This document shows, in pieces, positions 1 to 8,170 of a stretch of DNA of 44,843 nucleotides. A program made the position numbers and the translations under genes. The stretch spans positions 1-44,843 of the IMG/VR virus record IMGVR_UViG_3300042876_000717. One strand, written 5' to 3'. The notes below the pieces were generated by a model. It saw only the letters and a program-made list of their open reading frames with translations. It had not been told where the DNA came from and made no database searches. The stretch's first letter is position 1. Each line of letters opens with the position of its first letter. This stretch comes from a virus.

Positions 1-127
1 ACGACCGCGGCGCCGGGGACGAAGACGTAGCACTTGCCCGCGGTCACGCCGGGGTAGGACAGGGTCTTCTTGCCGATGACCACGCCGTCGTTGATGCCGC
101 CGTCGTACTCGATGATGTTGGCGATCG
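1..127. repeat. Terminal direct repeat, left copy (circular join)
   Basis: These 127 bases are identical to 44717-44843. The copy lies inside the major capsid gene, and the reading frame is kept when the two ends are merged, so this is an assembly overlap of a circular or circularly permuted molecule and not a biological long terminal repeat. Confidence 0.95.
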
Positions 128-1013
128 GGAGGCCGGGCCGGTTCGAGGCGCGCACTCCGGATCCGTTGCCGTTGAGCTGGCCGCGGATCACGTTCTCGAT
201 CTGCCAGCTATCGGCGCTGTTGCAGAGAATCGAGATCGAGGGGACCACGATCTTCTTGAGAGTCTGGAGGTCCTTCAGGCCGCGGAGCTTCTTGATCGCG
301 GCGACGAAGGTCTCGTAGGTCTTCTCGTCCAGGGACAGCCCGGACGTGGTGACGGCCGCCTGTTGCTGGGAAGCCACGAAGGTGGCGCCAACGATGTAGC
401 CGATGATGGCGGCGTTGCGCGCGTCGACGTCGGCGTCGATGGCGGCCTGGACGACCTTGTCCATGGTGAAGAAGCGGTTCCAGAGCATGTTCGCCAAGGA
501 ATCCTTCCAGCCCACGGCCTTGATCGCCAGGGTCAGGGTGTCGACGTCGCCCTCGTGCTGCTGGATGAGCGGTACCGCGTCGTTCTCTCCGGAGATGGTC
601 GCCATCTCGCCGCGGAATTTGAGGACGTCCCGGAGGTTGATGACTTCGGCGAAGTCGAGGTTCGTTTCCTCGCGGGCGATGAGGCTCGTGAGGTCCGGCG
701 CCTCGAGGGCGCGGCGCGTGATGTCCAGGAAGAACTTCCCGAAGAACGCGTCGATGGCGGCGTACCCGGGATCGGACTCGGCGTTGAGCACGCGCCCGGC
801 CTCGTCCGCCGACTTGAACGCGTTCACGATCCTGAAGCGCAAGCGCTCCAGATCGTCGCTGTTCTCGGCGACCTCGAACCGCTCGGCGAGCAGCCGGTGG
901 TCCCTCGAGTGGAAGTTGGCCTGCATGTTCCCGCGGAACGCGAGAGCCACGTTGACCTTCTTCGCCATTTCCTTGCGCTCCTCGGCGAGGGTGGCGCTGT
1001 TGTAGATTTTCAT
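1..1013 (-). CDS. Major capsid protein, N-terminal 337 codons (continues at 44533-44843)
   Basis: The gene begins at ATG 1013, with AAGGAG about 8 bases upstream, and runs off the left end. Joined through the 127-base overlap it continues to the stop at 44533, giving 1197 bp and 398 residues. The product starts MKIYNSATLAEERKEMAKK and contains a long alpha/beta body typical of HK97-fold capsid proteins. I infer the function from size, position just after protease/scaffold and decoration genes, and overall composition; no single diagnostic motif is visible. It would form the icosahedral shell after scaffold-assisted assembly. In linear coordinates it is split by the window ends, not truncated. 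Confidence 0.8.
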   Translation of the reverse strand, partial: MKIYNSATLAEERKEMAKKVNVALAFRGNMQANFHSRDHRLLAERFEVAENSDDLERLRFRIVNAFKSADEAGRVLNAESDPGYAAIDAFFGKFFLDITRRALEAPDLTSLIAREETNLDFAEVINLRDVLKFRGEMATISGENDAVPLIQQHEGDVDTLTLAIKAVGWKDSLANMLWNRFFTMDKVVQAAIDADVDARNAAIIGYIVGATFVASQQQAAVTTSGLSLDEKTYETFVAAIKKLRGLKDLQTLKKIVVPSISILCNSADSWQIENVIRGQLNGNGSGVRASNRPGLPIANIIEYDGGINDGVVIGKKTLSYPGVTAGKCYVFVPGAAV

Positions 1014-1024
1014 GTCCTTTCTCC

Positions 1025-1945
1025 TTACGCCGTCATGAGCTTGCGGGTGTATTCCACCCAGACGCCGTAGATGTACACGGCGTCGCCGTCGTTGGTTCCG
1101 CCGAGCGTGAGCACGACGGACAGGGTTCCGGGGGCCTCGAGAACGCCGTCGGCGCCGCAGGTGAAGACCAGCTCCGTCCCGGTGGCGACGATCGCCGTGG
1201 CGGCCGTGTCCTGGATGTCCGCGTTCGCCAGGTCTCCGACCGCGCACGGGTAGACTTCGCAGTCCAGGGTGAGCGCGTCGTTGGCCGCGTCCTTGCCCAC
1301 GAGGGCATGGATGGTGATGTCCGCGGTGTCGTCCAGGTCCTGCGGGATGGGGGTCGTGAACTGGAGCGCCTCGCCGGACGAGCAGTTCACGGGGATGGCG
1401 ATGACAATTTCCTTGTTCGCAAGCTGGGCGAACCCAGTGACGGTCGTGGCCTGCTTGGTGAGGGCAGTACCGTCCTCCATGGTGATGGACCCCAGCGGGA
1501 CGACGATGGTCGCCTGGGCCGTCTTGGCATCCACGTCCTGGGCGGCGACGGAGGCCGCGAGGCTGACGACGGAGGCCGTCACCAGGATAGGGGCGCAGCC
1601 GTAGAAGTCGATCACGCCGCCGGAGATCGCGGCGATGAGGTGTCCGACCAGGTAGTAGGTCGCGGTCGAGGTGTCCGAGAACTTCTTCGTGGTCGGGTCC
1701 CAGTAGACGGCCTGGCCCGGGGTGGCGAAGGTGTCCTCGCTGCCGTTGACGAAGTCGGAGGCCTGAACCTTGCAGCCGTCGACGATCTGGAGCCCGCCCT
1801 CCGCGAGGGAAGCGATAGCTTCCAGGGCCACGAGACCGCGGCCGGCCATGACGGTGAATTCATCGGCGACGAGAGCGACTCCCGTCGAGTTGACGAGACG
1901 GAGGCTCGTCGCGGCCTCGCGCTCGATGTGTACGGTGCTGCCCAT
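1025..1945 (-). CDS. DUF2190-like capsid decoration / head fibre protein
   Basis: 306 residues. Residues about 1-115 look like the DUF2190 family (stretches such as LVADEFTVMAG, GQAVYWDPTTKKF and YYLVGHLIAAISGGVIDFYG), small beta-rich proteins found next to capsid genes and thought to decorate or stabilise heads. The C-terminal 190 residues form a second beta-rich, Ala/Thr/Asp-rich domain that I do not recognise. It lies between the protease/scaffold gene and the capsid gene, which supports a head role. The decoration function is inferred. Confidence 0.65.
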   Translation of the reverse strand: MGSTVHIEREAATSLRLVNSTGVALVADEFTVMAGRGLVALEAIASLAEGGLQIVDGCKVQASDFVNGSEDTFATPGQAVYWDPTTKKFSDTSTATYYLVGHLIAAISGGVIDFYGCAPILVTASVVSLAASVAAQDVDAKTAQATIVVPLGSITMEDGTALTKQATTVTGFAQLANKEIVIAIPVNCSSGEALQFTTPIPQDLDDTADITIHALVGKDAANDALTLDCEVYPCAVGDLANADIQDTAATAIVATGTELVFTCGADGVLEAPGTLSVVLTLGGTNDGDAVYIYGVWVEYTRKLMTA

Positions 1946-3274
1946 TTACTTCCTCCCGATCTTGTGGGTGACGATCCCGTCCCCGGCTTCGCCCTGCGCG
2001 CCGTCGCGGGACTCGCTGCGCAGGATCCTGTTGAATCCCGAGTTGCCGTCGGCGCGGTTGCGCGCGATGTCCAGCATGATCGGGTCCTTCTTCGCGTTCT
2101 CGATCGCGGCCGTGAGATCCTCCCCGCGCTTGCCCGCGCAGAGTTCCATGGCGCGGAGATGGAGCGAGTTCGGCACCTTCTCCTTCGCCACGTTCTCGAT
2201 CTCCTTGGCCCCGAAGGCCGCGGTGACCGCGTTCTCGACGGTGGCGTCGGCGTTGGCCTTGTTCTCGGCCAGGATGGCCTCGAGCCGCTCGAGGGGCTTG
2301 TCCCCGAGTTTGGCGTTCAGCGCCTTCACGGTCTCCGCGTTTTTCTCGTCGGCCTCGTTCCGCAGGCTGGACTCGATTCCGAGATCTTTCACGATATCGG
2401 TGATCTTCTCCTTGCCGTTGGCGATGAGGTTCGAGAGCAGATTGACTGCCTCTTCTTTGTCCACGGTTTTCCTCCCGTTCTTGGATTTGTCGATCATGGA
2501 GATGAGTTCGCCCAGGGCGGAGCGGTCTTCGACCGAAGCGCGGGAGCACAGATGTCTCAGCGCGGTGCGGTAGACGCGGTCGTTCTGGATGGGATCCCCG
2601 ACGACGTTGGTTGATCTATCGAACTGCCCCGCCTCGATGAGCGCTTTTGCGGTATCGAAGTCGAAGGGCAGATTGTGAGAGTTGACGGTCTGGGCCATCG
2701 CGCCGGCTCCGTACTCGACGGCGTCGTTGCGCTCGTAACCCATGCTCGCGATGAAATGGCGGACCTGGATCTTGTTCCCCTTGTCGTCGCTCTCGGTCAC
2801 GACCTTGTAGTCGGGCGCGGTGACGAGGGAGAAATTGACGATCCCGGCCGCGGCGTCGCGGATGAACCCGGCATTGTCGGTGAAGTCGCCGGATTTTGGC
2901 ATGTAGATCTTCAGGTAGACGGTCCCGCTTTTCTTGTCCGCGTTCTCGTCGATTTTTCCGCCGACGGTATAGAAATCGCTTGCCGGGCGGGAGGTGTATT
3001 CATGGCCGCGCTTCGACCCCGGAATAGGCCGCTCCTTCATGACGTTCAGGAACGACTTGAAAAAGCTTGCGTCGTAGACGCCGCCGGACCCGTTGGCCGG
3101 GAAGTCGATGGCCTCGATCTTGAAGTAGGGGTCGGAGTCTCCCTTCGAAAGCGCTTCCCAGGCCTTGTTCGGGATAAGCGTCAGGATCGTATCGGACGCG
3201 GGAAGCGTCGCCTTTGAGCGGGCGTAGTTGAAAACGATCACGCCATCTGGCGCCTTGTTCTCTATGCGTTTCAT
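1946..3274 (-). CDS. Prohead protease with C-terminal scaffold-like region (Mu gpI type)
   Basis: The favoured start is ATG 3274 (442 residues), because AGGAGG lies six bases upstream and 11 bp separate it from the MuF stop; longer versions starting at 3280, 3289 or 3319 lack good spacing. Residues about 10-200 resemble the Mu I / S78-like capsid maturation proteases, with a GHEYTSRP block that could give the catalytic His and a NFSLVTAPDYKV block that could give the Ser. The second half (about 210-430) is highly charged and helical, as in protease-scaffold fusions that are cleaved out during head maturation. The catalytic residues are suggested, not proven. Confidence 0.65.
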   Translation of the reverse strand: MKRIENKAPDGVIVFNYARSKATLPASDTILTLIPNKAWEALSKGDSDPYFKIEAIDFPANGSGGVYDASFFKSFLNVMKERPIPGSKRGHEYTSRPASDFYTVGGKIDENADKKSGTVYLKIYMPKSGDFTDNAGFIRDAAAGIVNFSLVTAPDYKVVTESDDKGNKIQVRHFIASMGYERNDAVEYGAGAMAQTVNSHNLPFDFDTAKALIEAGQFDRSTNVVGDPIQNDRVYRTALRHLCSRASVEDRSALGELISMIDKSKNGRKTVDKEEAVNLLSNLIANGKEKITDIVKDLGIESSLRNEADEKNAETVKALNAKLGDKPLERLEAILAENKANADATVENAVTAAFGAKEIENVAKEKVPNSLHLRAMELCAGKRGEDLTAAIENAKKDPIMLDIARNRADGNSGFNRILRSESRDGAQGEAGDGIVTHKIGRK

Positions 3275-3285
3275 CGCCATCCTCC

Positions 3286-4323
3286 TCATGCCGCGGCCTT
3301 GTACTGCCCGGCGTACCATTTGTCGAGATAGTCCACGTCCTCGCCCTTAGCCCAGCGCGCGAGGTCGGAAACGAATTCGCCTTGATCGCGGAGATGCGGA
3401 CGGACTTCGCAGAAGCAGTTCGGATGGGGATAGGTAGGGACCTGGTCGGCCTCGTAGGGCCCACCATCCGCGAGCGCCTGGCAGTCGCAGTTCCAGTCCT
3501 GGCGTCCGGCCTGAAGCACCCAATCGAAGAGGCCGTCGCATCCAGGGTTCATCCGTCCGGCAAGGACGGCGGAATCCTGGAGGGAGGCGAAGAGCTCGGA
3601 GCGCACGAGGCGCACAGCCCGCCAGTCCACGTTCTTCGGGATCCGCTTGGCGAATTCCGCCGTTCCACGCTCGAGGGATCCCCAGCGCTGAAGAAGCGCG
3701 ACCTTGCCGTCGGTGGCATAGACCTGGATGTCTTTCGCGATCTTGAGCGGGTCCCTGCCCTGGGCGATGCCGGCGCTGATCGTAATCCGCATGCGCTCGA
3801 GCCAGTCAGCCCGGACGCCATCGCCTCCCCAGATCCGCGTGCTGAAGGTCTGGCCGTCGCCCCAGAGCCTGGAGACGAGCGAGGCCATGACGCGATCGTG
3901 AACCCCGGCGATGAGGCGCGACATGCCGGCGGCTGTGATGTCGTCAGCCCCCGCCCTCGAAGCCGCGGAGAGAACGTACTGGGCATCGACCTCGGGAAGC
4001 AGCGTCGCGGTACGGTCGATTAGTTCGGTGGTCGAGTCTTCGGTTCCTGATGCGAGCGCGTCGGCCGTTCTCGACAGCCGAGCGGCGATGCCCGCCCACC
4101 GCTCGGTCGTGAGCTCGGATAGCCCGCGCTCGAGCGAATCCTTGACGACGTCGGCCGCTTCGTCAGCCGCCTCGCGGTAGATGGCGGAGATCTTGCGCCG
4201 GGTCTCGAGATCCATCCGCGCCGCCTGCCGGCGGGCCGCGGTGTATTTCCGAGCGTATTCGCGGGCCGAAAGCGTGGCGTCGTTCGCGATGATCATGCCG
4301 GGGAACGCGATGATGTTGTTCAT
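3286..4323 (-). CDS. MuF/SPP1 gp7-type minor head protein
   Basis: 345 residues. The N-terminal two thirds are helical. The C-terminal third carries the typical MuF end: a WNCDCQALADGG segment followed by VPTYPHPNCFCEVRP, that is, two Cys-x-Cys pairs and a His likely to bind metal. In SPP1 and Mu, such proteins sit inside the head near the portal and help DNA delivery. Its start overlaps the portal stop by four bases (ATGA), so translation is coupled. No toxin or effector domain is fused to the C terminus. Confidence 0.8.
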   Translation of the reverse strand: MNNIIAFPGMIIANDATLSAREYARKYTAARRQAARMDLETRRKISAIYREAADEAADVVKDSLERGLSELTTERWAGIAARLSRTADALASGTEDSTTELIDRTATLLPEVDAQYVLSAASRAGADDITAAGMSRLIAGVHDRVMASLVSRLWGDGQTFSTRIWGGDGVRADWLERMRITISAGIAQGRDPLKIAKDIQVYATDGKVALLQRWGSLERGTAEFAKRIPKNVDWRAVRLVRSELFASLQDSAVLAGRMNPGCDGLFDWVLQAGRQDWNCDCQALADGGPYEADQVPTYPHPNCFCEVRPHLRDQGEFVSDLARWAKGEDVDYLDKWYAGQYKAAA

Positions 4324-5753
4324 ACCGTCGCTCCGTCGCCGCTCGTCATCCCAGCCTCAAGGGCAGTGAACGGATCGAGCCCGAGGAATTGCTTATGCTT
4401 CGCCATCTCGGAGATCCCCGCGATGAACTCTTCGTACTTCCCGGGCTCGGTCTCGGGGAAGTTGAGCTCCCAGAGCGTGAAAAGCTGCTTCGGCGTACAG
4501 GATCCCGAGGCAACAAGGGCGCCCGCGGCCTGGCTGAAGGAGAGGAGGATCTTCGACTTCGTCTCGGCCGATACCGCTTCGAGCCGGTTCCAGCCCATGG
4601 TGTACGGGGCATAGGAGGTGAGCCTCGACTCGGACATGACGGCGAGGCTCCCGCGGATGAGTTCGTCCCATGGCCGGGAGAATTCCTTGCGCTTGGTATC
4701 CGCGTACTTGACCGCCTGTTCGAGCTGGGTATCGGTCGAGGCATGGTTTCCGGTAGCGAGAGGTCCCCAGAAAAGCTCCGGAGCTCCCGTGCCTTCCACG
4801 ATCGTCAGGAAGATGCGCTCGAGTGCCTTCTCCATCGCGGACGTGGCGTCGCTGCCCATGAACTCGTAGGTGGTGCTTTCCTCGCCGGATCGGTTGATGA
4901 TGAAATCACGAGCCGAGATGTCGACGCTTTCGAGGGCGCTATCGTCCAGCCCGTTCTCTTCCAGCCATAGGTCTGGATCCTTCGCGGTCTGAATCTGCTT
5001 AACCTTGAACTTAGCCAGGGTCTCGCTGATCCGGAACGAGATGTCGTGGTAGTCCTTCATCGACCGGATAACCCGGGCGAAGAGGGAGTAGCCGCGGAAC
5101 TCGCCCTCGTCGGCGTCGTTCGCAAAATTGATCGGGAGGATTCCTGACACGTTGCGGGCCGAGAAGTCTTGAACCGATGCCGGCTTCTGGCCGAACCATT
5201 TCACATCGACCTGTGACCGATCGAAGCGGCGTTTCCGCTGGACGTTGACGATCTGGTTCTCGCCCGTTGAAAGCTTGATCATCTCATCAACGAGAATGGC
5301 CGTCGCTTCTTCGCTCGCGACGTCGGCGAGGATATCCGATACCGAGGAATCAGAGATCGATTCCCATACCAACCGATCGGACTTGGAATCGTAGCGCGGC
5401 CAGCGCCAGGCGTTTCCGACCACGAGCGCGCCGCGATGGGTGCGGGCTATCCGGTCGGCCATTGTCGCCATGATCTCGTCGAGCGCGTCTTGGGTTTTCT
5501 GGTCTTCCGAGTGCGGCGTGGGGTAGCCCATCATCTGGGTCAGAAGGTTGACGGGAACGAAGCAGAGCGGGGACGAGAACTGGAGGCCGGCGAAGTTGCC
5601 GTGGTAAAGCCCGCGGAGCATCTCCTCGTTCGACTGGAATCCGCCCGTGAGATCGCGCTTCCCGCCGCGCTGCATCCGGCGCGTGGGCTCATTCTGTTCC
5701 TTGCCCTGTCCCCACGAGAAATGGAATCGGCCCCAGTCAATCGATCCGCTCAT
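4320..5753 (-). CDS. Portal protein
   Basis: 477 residues, usual for SPP1-type portals. It lies between the large terminase (four-base overlap) and the MuF gene, the standard portal position. The middle contains a long acidic/helical region with FRISETLAKFKVKQIQ and a later GAPELFWGPLATGNHAST stretch resembling the phage portal consensus around the tunnel and wing helices. It would form the dodecameric ring at the packaging vertex. Confidence 0.85.
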   Translation of the reverse strand: MSGSIDWGRFHFSWGQGKEQNEPTRRMQRGGKRDLTGGFQSNEEMLRGLYHGNFAGLQFSSPLCFVPVNLLTQMMGYPTPHSEDQKTQDALDEIMATMADRIARTHRGALVVGNAWRWPRYDSKSDRLVWESISDSSVSDILADVASEEATAILVDEMIKLSTGENQIVNVQRKRRFDRSQVDVKWFGQKPASVQDFSARNVSGILPINFANDADEGEFRGYSLFARVIRSMKDYHDISFRISETLAKFKVKQIQTAKDPDLWLEENGLDDSALESVDISARDFIINRSGEESTTYEFMGSDATSAMEKALERIFLTIVEGTGAPELFWGPLATGNHASTDTQLEQAVKYADTKRKEFSRPWDELIRGSLAVMSESRLTSYAPYTMGWNRLEAVSAETKSKILLSFSQAAGALVASGSCTPKQLFTLWELNFPETEPGKYEEFIAGISEMAKHKQFLGLDPFTALEAGMTSGDGATV

Positions 5754-7279
5754 GACTTGAACCTCCTCGCAAGGGCTGAGCCGACGGCGGTATTAGCGGG
5801 GGCGCTTCCGCGCTGCACCTGATACCCTGCCGACAGATTGTCGACTTGGTCGTCGTGGTCTTTCCCGGATCCGTCAAATCGCAAGAGCTCGTCGATCCAG
5901 TCGTTGTTCCACTCGCCGCGCTTGACATGGACATGGCCGGGAGCCGCGAAAATCGGCTCGAGCGGCGTTGCCCGCGCGCCCTTGTCTCCCTGCTCAATGA
6001 TCGCCGTCCAGGAGAATTCAGGGAGCGCCTTCTGGATGTACTCGAAGGCGTCCTTCGCGTCGAGCGAATGCCCGAGGGCCTGCCTGACGTAGACGCCGTC
6101 GGCCTTGGCGACGCCCTCGATGATGGGATCGCGACGGGCCGCGCCCTCGCGAGTGCGGGTGACGTTGGCGACGTAGAGATGCGGCACGTGGTCGCCGGGC
6201 TCGTCCTCGAATGCGAGGAGCGTCCCGCTCGTCCAGTCGGGATCGTCGCCGGCGCGTTGCTTGGCCGTGTGCGCGAGGTCCCATACGCGCATCCAGCGCT
6301 TGGTCGTATCGACGCGCATCTCGTCCTGCCAGTCGATCGTCGAAAGATCGAACCGGCCTCCTGTTCGAACGATGGGATTGCAGTCGAGCAGGGCTGAGGC
6401 CGAATAGGGCCCGAGCGTCGCGTACTGCGATTGGTACCAGGCCTCGTCGAAGCGCTCGAGGAACAGGTACTTTCCGGGGTAGGATCCCTCGCCCTTGTAG
6501 TCCGCAGCGCGCGCCGGGAAGGTGAGGATCCTGAACTGCGGGAAGTCGGGGTTCTCGGCCATCTCGCGCTTGATCCGGCCGTTGATGTCGTCGACGTGCC
6601 ATTGGGTTGCGAGCACGATGCAGATGCAGACCGGCGCGCGGCGCGTCATGAAGTCGTCGGTGAATGCCGCCCAGGTCTTGTCGCGGAAGATGCGGCTCTC
6701 GGCATCGGCGCGGCCGGCGCAGTAGTCGTCGAGCACGCCGAGGTGGAACCCGTTTCCCGTGAGGCCGGACTGAAGGCCAGAGGCGTAGAGGCGGCCGCCC
6801 GTCGGCTGCCCGGTATCGTCGACGAGGACCCAATCGTTTTTCTTGTTCGTCTCGCTTGAGAGCAGGACCTTAGGGTACAGGGCGCGGTACTTAGGCGATC
6901 GGGCGATGTTGCGGCCGAACGTCGAGAATGACGCGGCCAGATCGGCCTGGTAGGATACCTGCAGGACCTCTTTGTCGGGGAACTCGCCCAGGAAATGCGG
7001 CCCAAGGTACCGGCTGACGAGGTCGGTCTTTCCCGATCTCGGATGCACGGCGATCAGGATGTACGTGGACTCGCCGCGGCGGAAACGCTCGATGGCGCGG
7101 TCGATCTCGGCGCAGATGCGGCGTGTGTGGAAGCCGTGAAGGAACGGCTCTTTTTTCATCCAGGCATAGTCCATGAACGCCAGATGGCTCTGGCGAGCGG
7201 TATCGCGTGCCTCCTCCTCGAGGAGGGCGAGGAGTTCAATCTCCTCGTCAACTTCAAGGCGTTCGGCGACGTGGCTCAT
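5750..7279 (-). CDS. terL: Large terminase subunit (packaging ATPase and nuclease)
   Basis: 509 residues. ATPase: Walker A HPRSGKTD at residues 79-86, Walker B HLGVLDD at 179-185 and the coupling motif ATQWHVDD at 224-231. RNase H-fold nuclease: Asp334 in RVWDLAH, Glu429 in AIIEQGDKG and the acidic cluster DHDDQVD at about 474-480. The enzyme pumps DNA through the portal and cuts concatemers. The start overlaps the small terminase stop (ATGA). All key residues are present, so it appears functional. Confidence 0.95.
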   Translation of the reverse strand: MSHVAERLEVDEEIELLALLEEEARDTARQSHLAFMDYAWMKKEPFLHGFHTRRICAEIDRAIERFRRGESTYILIAVHPRSGKTDLVSRYLGPHFLGEFPDKEVLQVSYQADLAASFSTFGRNIARSPKYRALYPKVLLSSETNKKNDWVLVDDTGQPTGGRLYASGLQSGLTGNGFHLGVLDDYCAGRADAESRIFRDKTWAAFTDDFMTRRAPVCICIVLATQWHVDDINGRIKREMAENPDFPQFRILTFPARAADYKGEGSYPGKYLFLERFDEAWYQSQYATLGPYSASALLDCNPIVRTGGRFDLSTIDWQDEMRVDTTKRWMRVWDLAHTAKQRAGDDPDWTSGTLLAFEDEPGDHVPHLYVANVTRTREGAARRDPIIEGVAKADGVYVRQALGHSLDAKDAFEYIQKALPEFSWTAIIEQGDKGARATPLEPIFAAPGHVHVKRGEWNNDWIDELLRFDGSGKDHDDQVDNLSAGYQVQRGSAPANTAVGSALARRFKS

Positions 7280-7923
7280 TCGGCGCCCTTTTTCTTGAGC
7301 AGGGCGGCAATGCGAGCCTTACGCTCGGCGGAGGAGAGAAGTGAAACATCAACGGGGCCGCCATCGGGCCCGGTCACTTCGTGGCGATTGCGCCACCGCG
7401 CCGGCCGGCGGTTGTTCAGCCAATAGATCTGGGCCGTGACGTCTGGCGGGCAATGCTCGATGGTCGCCAATCGCTCAACGTGAGAGCCGAGTCCCTGGCC
7501 ATCGCTGACCGTAAGGATTTTCTCGGAATCGTAATTATAACCAGTTGCCCGCTGGAAAAGACTTGCCTCGACAAGATCGTCCGGGCCGTCCTTACCTCGC
7601 TTTAGGGACTCCGAAAATTCTGGGTGTTGCTTTTTCCAGAGGTGCAGCGTTGACTCGGCGACCCCGATCTTCTCGGCAATCTGCTTATCGGTCCGGCCGG
7701 CCGTTGCCCAGGCTTCGGCGAGCGCGGGATGGAATCCGGGATCGTAATCGGTCGGCCGGCCGACCTTCGGCTTCTCGGCGGCAGTCCTCTTCGGCGCGCT
7801 CTTTGGCGTCGTTCGCGCGATAGAGGGTGCCGAAGCACGAGCGCGCGTCTTCGCCGCTACTTTACCAGTAGCAACGTTCTTCGCGCTCGCCTTCGTCTTT
7901 CCTGCCGCCTTAGCCTTGGCCAC
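7276..7923 (-). CDS. terS: Small terminase subunit
   Basis: 215 residues from a GTG start. Residues 1-65 are a basic Lys/Ala/Thr-rich tail that may contact DNA. Residues about 68-115 form a helix-turn-helix (DKQIAEKIGVAESTLHLWKK), followed by the CPPDVTAQIYWLNNRRP segment common in small terminases. It recognises the packaging site and recruits TerL, encoded directly downstream. The 24-bp direct repeats just upstream (8028-8083) are candidates for its target. Confidence 0.85.
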   Translation of the reverse strand: MAKAKAAGKTKASAKNVATGKVAAKTRARASAPSIARTTPKSAPKRTAAEKPKVGRPTDYDPGFHPALAEAWATAGRTDKQIAEKIGVAESTLHLWKKQHPEFSESLKRGKDGPDDLVEASLFQRATGYNYDSEKILTVSDGQGLGSHVERLATIEHCPPDVTAQIYWLNNRRPARWRNRHEVTGPDGGPVDVSLLSSAERKARIAALLKKKGAE

Positions 7924-8170
7924 CAGTTCCGCCTTTGGCTAGTCCCCTAGCCTCTCAGTTCGGAAGGTGCGCCGATGAAACTATTTTGGCAAGCCCCCTA
8001 TTTTCAGCCCTTTTTGCTTGCTCTATTCGCGCTTTATGTATCAATCGTCGCAATTCAAGCGCGCTTTATGTATCAATCGTCGCGATACGTGCAATTTAAT
8101 TACACTATCCGCAATATATTTCACCATACGATTTTCGCATTTTTCTGCATTTTCTTCCCGAAACCTCTCA
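7924..8170. other. AT-rich noncoding region upstream of terS
   Basis: This 247-bp gap is markedly richer in A+T than its surroundings and holds two direct repeats (separate entry). Leftward promoter-like pieces such as TTGCAC followed 16 bases later by TACATA are weak. No convincing terminator or ORF is seen. The region could be the packaging site, a late promoter, or both. Confidence 0.6.
8028..8083. repeat. Pair of 24-bp direct repeats (32-bp period) beside terS
   Basis: The copies at 8028-8051 and 8060-8083 are identical over 24 bases and contain GCTTTATGTATCAATCGTCG. They repeat with a 32-bp period, that is about three helical turns, as expected for sites bound side by side by one oligomeric protein. 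Position next to the small terminase suggests a pac/cos element; a late-operon operator is the alternative. Confidence 0.75.

Noticed and set aside
1-127. End repeat as a true biological terminal repeat
   Set aside because: It is 127 bases, a typical assembler k-mer, lies inside the capsid gene and restores its frame when collapsed once.
363-2614. Long plus-strand ORFs of 235, 435 and 267 codons opposite the capsid and scaffold genes
   Set aside because: They are antisense shadows of GC-rich coding DNA: biased, repetitive composition, no ribosome sites, and they oppose clear structural genes.
8028-8083. CRISPR array
   Set aside because: Only two copies with an 8-base gap; no repeat-spacer array and no cas genes anywhere in the window.
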